DNA from: Nitrospirota bacterium
GTDB taxonomy: Bacteria > Nitrospirota > Thermodesulfovibrionia > UBA6902
Assembly (NCBI GenBank): GCA_016213945.1
Contig: JACQZF010000006.1
Coordinates: 62,001-126,000, forward strand
Reading direction: 5' to 3'
DNA: 64,000 nucleotides
In this document: in pieces, positions 1-6,852 of the stretch
Layout: each line of letters starts with the position of its first letter
How positions within the stretch are numbered: position 1 is the first letter of the stretch
Position numbers and translations under genes: made by a program
The notes under the pieces: generated by a model
Told to the model about the DNA's origin: nothing
What the model saw: only the letters and a program-made list of their open reading frames with translations
Database searches by the model: none

Positions 1-377
1 GTATTATTGCTGTTCTGGCGGATCAGGACAGCTTCTTTTATAATTGTTGTTATATCATTATTCCTGATGGGCTTGGTAATATAATCAAACGCGCCCAGCT
101 TTATCGCCTGCACCGCGTCTTTTATTTCCCCGTATCCCGTCAGCATGATCACTACCGCGTTCTTATTTGACTTCTTAATTTCTTTCAGCACTTCCATCCC
201 GTCAATCCCCGGAAGCCTGATGTCCAACAAAATTATCCCCGGCGAATGCGCCCTGAATTCTTTTAGCGCCTGGATGCCGTCACTTGCGGCAATGGCTTCA
301 CATCCCTGCAGGGCCACAATATCCGAAAGAAGCATTCGCATCTCCCGGTCATCGTCAATGATCAGTATTTTTTCCAT
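1..377 (-). CDS. Response regulator receiver domain (partial, C-terminus beyond window)
   Basis: About 125 residues of a CheY-like receiver domain are visible, starting at an ATG whose complement is at 375-377; the reading frame runs off the left edge, so any output domain is unseen. The N-terminus MEKILIIDDDREMR has the acidic cluster, LLDIRLPGIDG has the phospho-acceptor Asp, and the conserved Thr (MLTGYG) and Lys (ITKPI) are present. The protein probably receives phosphate from the histidine kinase at 5109-6710, the only kinase in the window; that pairing is inferred. It may be NtrC-like or a stand-alone receiver. Confidence 0.9.
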   Translation of the reverse strand, partial: MEKILIIDDDREMRMLLSDIVALQGCEAIAASDGIQALKEFRAHSPGIILLDIRLPGIDGMEVLKEIKKSNKNAVVIMLTGYGEIKDAVQAIKLGAFDYITKPIRNNDITTIIKEAVLIRQNSNN

Positions 378-458
378 ATCCTGACATATCCCGATATCTA
401 TAGGAATCTAATAGATTATTATTAAGAAACTGCAGGATTAAATCAACCCGAAATAATT

Positions 459-495
459 CCCCTCTTTGAAAAAAAGGGGTTAGGGGGGATTTTAT
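459..495. repeat. Dispersed palindromic element (CCCCTCTTTG family)
   Basis: An inverted repeat (CCCCTCTTTG with AAAGGGG) is followed by a TTAGGGGGGATTTT tail, just beyond the 3' end of the radical SAM gene. Related copies lie at 25761-25836, 32063-32140, 28038-28085 and 56439-56530. The rest of 378-498 shows nothing recognisable. Confidence 0.8.
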
Positions 496-498
496 AAG

Positions 499-1800
499 TC
501 AATGATTCAATACCTTATATTTTATGTCCTGTTTGATGAATGTCTCAAGGACGGAGTCAAGGTGAGGTTTTTTGCAATCAACTTTGCTGATATTCCCGTC
601 TCTCACGTAAGTCATGTAGCGGCATCCTCCGAAACACAGCGGCAGGTATTCGCAATCTTTGCATTCACCGTTCTTCCATATGCCGAGTTTGAGGGAAGCC
701 TTGTAATCCGCAACTCCGTCCCGGAGATTACCGATCTCGAAATTCTTTCTTCCGATAAATGACTGGCACTTATAAATGCCGCCGTCATTATTCACGACGT
801 AAAAATCCGTGATATCCATCTGGCACGGCGACGGTGTGACCTTTAACGAATTATAACCCCTCCTCAATATTTCCTCTCTTAACAGTGCCCCGGCCTGTAT
901 CACCCAGGGCTCATTTAAGGACATGAACCCATCATTAAAGTCAACGTGTGAATTAATGTCAGAGGGATTTTTCATCACCGGATAAAAATTCACTTCCGAT
1001 ATTTTGTCCGGGGTGAGACCTGCCTTTTCGAGATGCCCGAAAAGCAGGGGGAATTTCCGGTGATTGTCTTGCGTGTAATTCCCTCCGATCTGGATATTTA
1101 CGATGTCGCAGGTCTGCCTGATGTTTTCAATGATGCCTTCAAAACTGCCCGCGCCCGATCTGAAGGGCCTGAAGGCATTGTGCACTTCGGGAGGGCCGTC
1201 AAGGGTTATCTTAACGCCAGTCAGTCCGAGTCCAGCCAGTTCCTGTGCGATGCGCATTTTAAAGAGCGAGCCGTTTGAAACGAGGTGGCAGGAATATACC
1301 GCGCCCCTGCCTTCCGCAAAAGACTTCATCTCGCCGGAAATTTCTTTAATGAGTTCAAGGCTCAACAGCGGCTCCCCCCCGTAGAAGTCTATATTGATTT
1401 TTTTCTTATTCGGGGTGAAGTTGCTTTTTATAAAGTCGACCAGAAGCCCTGCAGTCTCATCAGTCATATAATGCTTTCCCTTCATGTCTCCTTCATAACA
1501 ATAAACACAGTTGAAGTTGCAGTCGAGGTTGATTATGACGGAAACATTCAATGTCCTGTTCTTCTCATTGATCGAATCGAGCATCCCGTGCACTTCCCGC
1601 TTTTCAGCTTCAGTGTCAGGGACGATCATGCCGAGCTTTAACAACACCGCTTCATTTTCAGGAGAGAAGTTGCCTTTCAAAATGGAATTGAATGTCTCTT
1701 CTTTCAGGAGTATCTTTGATGATTTTTTCGTGGAAAAAAGGAGGAGATAGCCGGTCTTTTCGCTATAAGTATAGACTTTTAAATAACGGGAGAGTTCCAT
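499..1800 (-). CDS. Radical SAM/SPASM peptide maturase
   Basis: The 433-residue protein carries the radical SAM motif CX3CX2C (CNFNCVYCYEG, about residues 93-103) and a C-terminal SPASM/twitch region with Cys-rich motifs (CKDCEYLPLCFGGCRY, and a Cys about 20 residues further on) that bind auxiliary Fe-S clusters. A poorly conserved N-terminal 80 residues may form a peptide-recognition region. Enzymes of this architecture (anaerobic sulfatase-maturase/PqqE-like) modify ribosomally made peptides. A 33-codon gene encoding a Cys-Cys peptide lies immediately upstream with a terminator hairpin between them, so the enzyme is inferred to modify that peptide. The arrangement recalls geopeptide-type maturases, but family membership was not tested. 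No clear Shine-Dalgarno sequence precedes the start, in keeping with low expression relative to the peptide. Confidence 0.88.
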   Translation of the reverse strand: MELSRYLKVYTYSEKTGYLLLFSTKKSSKILLKEETFNSILKGNFSPENEAVLLKLGMIVPDTEAEKREVHGMLDSINEKNRTLNVSVIINLDCNFNCVYCYEGDMKGKHYMTDETAGLLVDFIKSNFTPNKKKINIDFYGGEPLLSLELIKEISGEMKSFAEGRGAVYSCHLVSNGSLFKMRIAQELAGLGLTGVKITLDGPPEVHNAFRPFRSGAGSFEGIIENIRQTCDIVNIQIGGNYTQDNHRKFPLLFGHLEKAGLTPDKISEVNFYPVMKNPSDINSHVDFNDGFMSLNEPWVIQAGALLREEILRRGYNSLKVTPSPCQMDITDFYVVNNDGGIYKCQSFIGRKNFEIGNLRDGVADYKASLKLGIWKNGECKDCEYLPLCFGGCRYMTYVRDGNISKVDCKKPHLDSVLETFIKQDIKYKVLNH

Positions 1801-1820
1801 TGTTTTTTTCAGGAATGCAT

Positions 1821-1855
1821 GAAAAAGAAAGGGGAGGGTCTATGCCTCCCCTTTC
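1821..1855 (-). terminator. Rho-independent terminator/attenuator between peptide and maturase
   Basis: A perfect 11-bp stem (1827-1837 with 1845-1855), a 7-nt loop and a following T-run on the minus strand lie between the stop of the precursor-like peptide and the radical SAM start. Its place inside the unit suggests partial termination, giving more peptide than enzyme. The structure is seen directly; the attenuation role is inferred. Confidence 0.85.
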
Positions 1856-1865
1856 AAATTAATTA

Positions 1866-1967
1866 TCACTTGGAAGCTACTGGCATTGGCTTGCAGCAAA
1901 CCGCATTACTTGCCAGCTCTTCAACGCTGACGCCTTCATCCAGTACAATGATTTCTTCTTTTTCCAT
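1866..1967 (-). CDS. Putative RiPP precursor peptide with Cys-Cys core
   Basis: This 33-codon ORF begins MEKEEIIVLDEGVSVEELAS and ends NAVCCKPMPVASK. A strong Shine-Dalgarno sequence (GGGAGG, about 5 nt before ATG) supports translation. The acidic first half looks like a leader, and the short Cys-Cys-Lys-Pro-Met-Pro tail looks like a core. It lies 65 bp before the radical SAM/SPASM gene on the same strand, with a terminator in between, which is the normal layout for a modified-peptide operon. No export gene or protease is adjacent. The RiPP role is an inference; the ORF, its RBS and its context are seen directly. Confidence 0.7.
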   Translation of the reverse strand: MEKEEIIVLDEGVSVEELASNAVCCKPMPVASK

Positions 1968-2041
1968 ATTCCCTCCCATGAGAAGATTTATCCCACAAAA
2001 GCAGGATTAACTTATTCTACATAGAAAACCCTTTATGTCAA

Positions 2042-3997
2042 TTAAAATTTCAACCTTACCCCTGCCTCCATCCATCTGCGGGGATTCTGTCTGGCCGGCA
2101 TCAGCGTCGCCATATAATACGACCCGTTGAAAATATTGTGGGCTGTCATAAAGACTTCGGTATTCAGTTTATTTTTGGAGTATATATTTTTAGTTAAATT
2201 GAAGTCCCAGATTGCCGTATTATATTTTGCCCCTTCGGATGACGGCAGGCTCCACCACGTATAATTGCCGGCAAGCTGTGCGGAAAGGGATTTCATGTCA
2301 TTGTAATTGAAGACGAGGTGATAAGAATAAACGTCCTTGATTGTATCAACGTCAGGGGAGGAGTCGTCTTCTAAGATAAGTTTCTTTCTGAAATAAGAAA
2401 TTCCGGCCTTCATAGATAAATCATGAAACGGGGCGGTCTCAATGTCGAGTTCCGTTCCCGTGCGTCTGGTTTTCCCTGCGTTGATAAACTTGGTGTCCCC
2501 TAATACTATCGCATCCTTCATGTTATGGTGGAAGACTAAGGCCTTTACGCGTAAATACTCCGTGATCACTGACTCTACCCCTGCCTGATAAGACCATATT
2601 TCTTCCGGCTTAAGAGATGGATCTGAATAAGTTTCGCCTTCAGTATACAAAAGAGGCACGATAGAAAACCCCCTTGCCGCGGAAGCCCTGAGAATCGTTC
2701 TGTGATCAAGCCTGTATGTCACGCCGAGACTCGGGCTTGTAAAGTCACCGTTGACATTGTTCTTGTCATACCTGATGCCGGGCGTAATTGAGAGGTCGCC
2801 GATGGATATCGTGTCATTGACAAACACCGCCCATTTGCTTATGCGGGGATTGACCCTGACCGTTTCCCCCATCCATTCACCTTTTTCCGTTTTATCAAGT
2901 CCTGTGCGGTTCACGTCCAGTCCGAGGACCGCATTATGCACGCCCTTGGCAAATACGAGTTTCGCGCTTCCTCCGGTCTTCTTTTCATAACCAGCCCAAC
3001 TGTAAAGCAATCCGTCAGTAGAGAGCGAATTAAATTCCTGAACAAATTTCTGTTTTAATTCATACAACGATGTCTCAACACTAAGAGTATCCGTAATCTC
3101 GGCAGTAAGAGTTGCGGTCGCAAATAAAGCGCTGTTTCTATCAAGGACGGCATAATCATTGACAACATTATCCTCCTCATTTCCACGCGGTTTGCTGTAG
3201 CCCGCGGTCAGCACAAACTTGATATCGGAAGTAAATGGGACATCGAACTTTCCGTAAAAGCTGTTTCTCTCAAAATATCTGTTGCTGCTGAAACCGTCCG
3301 AGTCCTGCCTGCCAGCGTACAGGTAATACCCGGCAATACCTGCCCTGCCTGCTACCGCGCCATAGTAATCCCGTATATTTCTTTCACCAAAAGACGCGCT
3401 TACCGTACCTGAAGGCACAGTGGTGTCCCCGGTATCTTTTGTCACGATATTAATCACACCTCCGAGAGAAGAGCCCCATACTGAGGACGCAGGGCCTTTT
3501 ATGATCTCCAGGCGCTTGATTATGTTTACAGGGATTGTATTTGTCATAGGTCTCCCGTTGGACATAAAATTCCAGGGGATCCCATCCAGCAAAAGGAGCA
3601 CATGCCTTTCTTCCTTATTCACGTTAGTCCCGTCAACTGCCCCTTCTATCAAAAGAAACTCGCTCTTGAAGAAATCGTTAATCATGTAGAAAACATAAAT
3701 TCCGGTCACCCTCTCAAGCACTTCAGTCAGCGAATGCGCATTCATCGCCTCAATTTCTTCCGCAGTAACTATGCTGATATTCTCAGCGACCTTCGAAAGA
3801 GGCTTCGGCGCCCTCGTCGGCGCAGTGACAAGCTCATCCTCCTTGAAGTACATCCGCAAGGTCTGCATTTCCTCTTCAGACTGCGCAAAGGCAAAAGCAG
3901 GCAGCCATATGATCGATAAAATTAACAGCGAAAATAAATAAGACCTGTAACATGTGCTGGAGCTGTGACGTGCTTCTCCATTCGTAGTATTCACCAC
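2042..3997 (-). CDS. TonB-dependent outer-membrane receptor
   Basis: The 651-residue protein starts at GTG (complement 3995-3997), with an AGGGG sequence about 6 nt upstream. A signal peptide (hydrophobic residues about 20-38, ending AFAFAQ) is followed by a TonB-box-like segment (DELVTAPTRAP) and a plug domain (VAENISIVTAEEI, then GPASSVWGSSLGGVINIVTKD). The remainder is a beta-barrel rich in alternating aromatic residues and ends in a Phe-terminated strand (AGVRLKF). Such receptors import siderophores, cobalamin or other metal chelates using TonB energy; the substrate here is unknown. It lies just upstream of the precursor-like peptide on the same strand and is divergent from the binding-protein and kinase genes. 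Confidence 0.93.
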   Translation of the reverse strand: MVNTTNGEARHSSSTCYRSYLFSLLILSIIWLPAFAFAQSEEEMQTLRMYFKEDELVTAPTRAPKPLSKVAENISIVTAEEIEAMNAHSLTEVLERVTGIYVFYMINDFFKSEFLLIEGAVDGTNVNKEERHVLLLLDGIPWNFMSNGRPMTNTIPVNIIKRLEIIKGPASSVWGSSLGGVINIVTKDTGDTTVPSGTVSASFGERNIRDYYGAVAGRAGIAGYYLYAGRQDSDGFSSNRYFERNSFYGKFDVPFTSDIKFVLTAGYSKPRGNEEDNVVNDYAVLDRNSALFATATLTAEITDTLSVETSLYELKQKFVQEFNSLSTDGLLYSWAGYEKKTGGSAKLVFAKGVHNAVLGLDVNRTGLDKTEKGEWMGETVRVNPRISKWAVFVNDTISIGDLSITPGIRYDKNNVNGDFTSPSLGVTYRLDHRTILRASAARGFSIVPLLYTEGETYSDPSLKPEEIWSYQAGVESVITEYLRVKALVFHHNMKDAIVLGDTKFINAGKTRRTGTELDIETAPFHDLSMKAGISYFRKKLILEDDSSPDVDTIKDVYSYHLVFNYNDMKSLSAQLAGNYTWWSLPSSEGAKYNTAIWDFNLTKNIYSKNKLNTEVFMTAHNIFNGSYYMATLMPARQNPRRWMEAGVRLKF

Positions 3998-4141
3998 TCT
4001 GACCCCTTTCTTCTCCCACCTGTCTTTTCGGACAGTATCTTTTTTTGGTTTGATGTTTCATTATTTACTTAATGAAACCTGATTGCGGAGATTATTATTA
4101 TCGATTATGAGGCTCTTTGTCTATAATAATCTTGAAGTGGC

Positions 4142-5107
4142 ATGAATAATTTCATGAGACACAAAATCCATATGCTGCTCAGGCTCGCGGCGCGGTCTAT
4201 CAACTTGCACACAATTCCGCTGTTCGCTCTGATATATTTCCTGTTGCTTCCCCCTGCTGTATCAGCGTCGAACATCATTGCTGTCCAGAGCCTCAATATT
4301 CCCCCTTATAACGACGCCTTGAAGGGCTTTGAAAACGTCTGCGTTTGCGAGGTGGAAAGGTTTATACTTTCTGAGATGAAAGACCGGGACATCATAAAAG
4401 AACTGCGCGAGGCGCGGCCTGACGTAATCCTTGCAGCAGGTCCTGACGCGCTGAATAAAGTCAAAGATATTAAAAATACACCCATCGTCTACATGATGGT
4501 GCTGGCCCCACAGCCCGCGATCTCCGGCAGGGAAAATATTACCGGGATCAATATGTATGTTGCAACGGAGAAACAGTTGTCCGTTTTGCAGAAGGCGCTG
4601 CCGGGCGCAAAGAACATCGGCGTCTTGTACGACCCCGACAGGACCGGCGATTTTGTAAATAAGGCCCGTATGGCCGCCGCTGAAAAGGATATCGGTCTGA
4701 TCGCTGTTGAAGTCCATAATTCAAAAGATGTCCCCGGTGCATTAAGAAATATGACTGGCAAAATAGACGCCTTCTGGATGCTGCCTGATATGACAGTTAT
4801 CGCCCCTGATACGGTTGAGTTTTTGTTCCTCTTTAACCTTGAAAACCGGATACCTGTGATTACATTCTCCGATAAATACCTGGAGCTGGGCGCGGTGATA
4901 TCTCTTGAAGTTGACCCGTTCGACATCGGGAAGCAGGCGTGGGACATAACAAAAAAGATCTTGTCCGGAGCGGCACCCGCGAGCATTAAAAAAACCGGCG
5001 CAAGAGAATCGCGGGTAACGGTAAATCAGAAAATAGCAAAGAAACTGGAGATCACGATCGGTCGTGAAATCCTTGATAAGGCAAAAGTGATCGACGGGAA
5101 ACAGTAA
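4142..5107 (+). CDS. ABC-type periplasmic substrate-binding protein (ABC_sub_bind family)
   Basis: The 321-residue protein has a long N-terminal signal sequence (hydrophobic stretch about residues 24-41, ending AVSAS). It then shows the two-lobed fold typical of PF04392-like proteins: DVILAAGPDAL, NTPIVYMMV, GAKNIGVLYDPDRTG and a C-terminal GAVISLEVDPFDIGKQAWD segment. It precedes the histidine kinase by 1 bp, so the two are surely co-transcribed and perhaps form a ligand-sensing pair. No permease or ATPase gene is near, which favours a sensing role over transport; that is inference. Confidence 0.85.
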   Translation: MNNFMRHKIHMLLRLAARSINLHTIPLFALIYFLLLPPAVSASNIIAVQSLNIPPYNDALKGFENVCVCEVERFILSEMKDRDIIKELREARPDVILAAGPDALNKVKDIKNTPIVYMMVLAPQPAISGRENITGINMYVATEKQLSVLQKALPGAKNIGVLYDPDRTGDFVNKARMAAAEKDIGLIAVEVHNSKDVPGALRNMTGKIDAFWMLPDMTVIAPDTVEFLFLFNLENRIPVITFSDKYLELGAVISLEVDPFDIGKQAWDITKKILSGAAPASIKKTGARESRVTVNQKIAKKLEITIGREILDKAKVIDGKQ

Positions 5108-5108
5108 T

Positions 5109-6710
5109 ATGATAATTTCAAAATTTTTAAAACGCCATCAGGAAAGCCTCGGGGCGAAAATACTTTACCTGTTCGCAGGCCTGATCGTAATTATTTATTC
5201 TTTATTTGCCGCGTTCTTTATTCATCACGAGGGCGAATCCGAAAGACAGCATCTTATATCCAGCGGCAGACAACTCACAAGCCTGCTTGCGCATAATGCG
5301 AAACTCGGCGTGTTTACGGAAAACGCAGACCTGCTTAAAGACCCTGTAGAGGGGATTTTACAAGACCGGGAAGTCATGCTGGTGCAGGTATTTACTGCGG
5401 ACGGGAGGGTACTGAAGACCCAGAAAAGCCCGTATAAAGAGACACGCGCGAAAACCGTCAAAGGCGTATTCAAAATGCATGAGGAAGAAATTGAAACGCT
5501 CAGAAAATCCAGGTCAATATCTTATTCCATGGATGAAGATAAAATTGAGTTCTGGTCGCCGGTGCTCTCAAACCCTTCCTTCAATGAAGAAGAATTGTTT
5601 TTTGACGAAGGTCCGGCCCGTAACGAAATGAAGGTAACAGGATTCATCAGGATACTGCTCACTACTGAATACATGGACAAAAATCTCAGGGGCATATTTT
5701 TAAAGAGCATCCTGATACCCGTACTTCTTCTGATACCCGCTCTGATCGTTACCTTTATATTAGTCAGGGGCGTTACAAAACCGCTGCGCCGCCTGACCGT
5801 GGAGGCAAAGGCATTAGGGGCGGGGCATCCGGTCGATAAAATATTTGTCGAAAGACGCGATGAAGTTGGCAAACTGGCAGAGGCTTTCAACAACATGGCT
5901 GATTCCCTGAAAAAAAGGGAGACCGAAAAACAGCAGCTTGAAGACCAGTTGAGGCAGGCACAAAAAATGGAGGCCATCGGGACCCTTGCAGGAGGTATTG
6001 CCCACGACTTCAACAATATCCTCGGCGCGATGATCGGGTACATCGAACTACTTCAGCAAAGGGGAGAAGATGAGGACTTTGTCAGGCGCGGCCTTGAACA
6101 GCTTATGTCTTCCGCGGAAAAAGGAGAGACCCTTGTAAAAAGCCTGCTGGCATACAGTAAAAAGCAGGCCATCTATCCCGAGCGCGTAAATCTCAACGTC
6201 ATTGCCGGCAATATTGAGGGACTATTAATAAGGCTCCTTCATGAAAATATAGATTTGAAAATCGATCTTGCGGAAGAAGACCTAAATATACTGGCTGACC
6301 CGGTGCAAATTGAACGGGTACTGATGAACCTCGCAGCAAACGCGAGGGACGCAATGTCCGGCGGGGGAATTCTGACTGTGCAGACGAGAAAAGTCAGAAG
6401 TCAGAAGTCAGAAGCCAGAAGTCAAAGCACAGAGCACACAACACAAACAAACTCTCAACTCTCAAACACTGATTTCGCGGAAATCAGTGTCACCGATACA
6501 GGAGACGGCATGAACAGGCAGGCAAAGGAGAGGATATTCGACCCGTTTTTTACTACAAAGAAGTCGGGAGCCGGAACCGGGCTTGGGCTTTCCATTGTTT
6601 ATGGCATTGTCCGCCAGCACAACGGTTACATATATGTTGATAGTGAACCGGGCAAAGGAACGGCATTCAGAATTTATCTGCCTCTCTGCCCCTCAACTGT
6701 TGATGCTTAA
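5109..6710 (+). CDS. Membrane sensor histidine kinase with an in-frame repeat insertion
   Basis: The order is TM1 (about residues 16-37), a periplasmic sensor region of about 160 residues, TM2 (about 197-218), HAMP (about 219-270), a coiled coil, HisKA with phospho-acceptor His299 in GGIAHDFNNILG, and HATPase_c with N box (NLAANARDAMSG), DTGDGM, and GTGLGLSIVYGIV. Residues about 427-455 (6387-6470) are a Ser/Gln/Thr-rich insertion encoded by tandem AGAAGTC-type DNA between the N and G1 boxes, a loop position that may tolerate it. The likely partner is the response regulator at the left edge. Confidence 0.93.
   Translation: MIISKFLKRHQESLGAKILYLFAGLIVIIYSLFAAFFIHHEGESERQHLISSGRQLTSLLAHNAKLGVFTENADLLKDPVEGILQDREVMLVQVFTADGRVLKTQKSPYKETRAKTVKGVFKMHEEEIETLRKSRSISYSMDEDKIEFWSPVLSNPSFNEEELFFDEGPARNEMKVTGFIRILLTTEYMDKNLRGIFLKSILIPVLLLIPALIVTFILVRGVTKPLRRLTVEAKALGAGHPVDKIFVERRDEVGKLAEAFNNMADSLKKRETEKQQLEDQLRQAQKMEAIGTLAGGIAHDFNNILGAMIGYIELLQQRGEDEDFVRRGLEQLMSSAEKGETLVKSLLAYSKKQAIYPERVNLNVIAGNIEGLLIRLLHENIDLKIDLAEEDLNILADPVQIERVLMNLAANARDAMSGGGILTVQTRKVRSQKSEARSQSTEHTTQTNSQLSNTDFAEISVTDTGDGMNRQAKERIFDPFFTTKKSGAGTGLGLSIVYGIVRQHNGYIYVDSEPGKGTAFRIYLPLCPSTVDA
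6387..6470. repeat. Low-complexity AGAAGTC tandem repeat inside a kinase gene
   Basis: About four near-copies of AGAAGTC/AGAAGCC are followed by CA-rich and CTCAAC-rich tracts. The stretch is in frame, and its codons read RSQKSEARSQSTEH, unlike any conserved HATPase sequence. It resembles intergenic simple-sequence DNA rather than coding DNA. Confidence 0.75.
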
Positions 6711-6837
6711 AACCATAGGGATATGTCCCGAAACGCCGGATAAAGCAGATTGGGAAAGCGTCAACCGCTACTGTCTGTACTTTTTCTTCCGCCTTCAAAA
6801 TTCCATTATTTGCAGCTACAAATTCGCCCATTTCGGA

Positions 6838-6852
6838 TATAATTAAAACATC
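6838..6852 (+). promoter_or_regulatory. Possible -10 box giving a near-leaderless mRNA
   Basis: TATAAT at 6838-6843 lies 9 nt before the ATG of the nucleotidyltransferase gene, and no Shine-Dalgarno sequence is visible. No good -35 match is seen at 16-18 bp. If used, the transcript would start at or within a few bases of the start codon. Confidence 0.4.

Noticed and set aside
1819-2010. Plus-strand ORF overlapping the small peptide
   Set aside because: It is antisense to the terminator and the peptide gene, has no SD, and its sequence is not protein-like.
3998-4141. Cobalamin riboswitch upstream of the TonB receptor
   Set aside because: No B12-box-like conserved core is present, and the gap is too short for the usual leader of about 200 nt.
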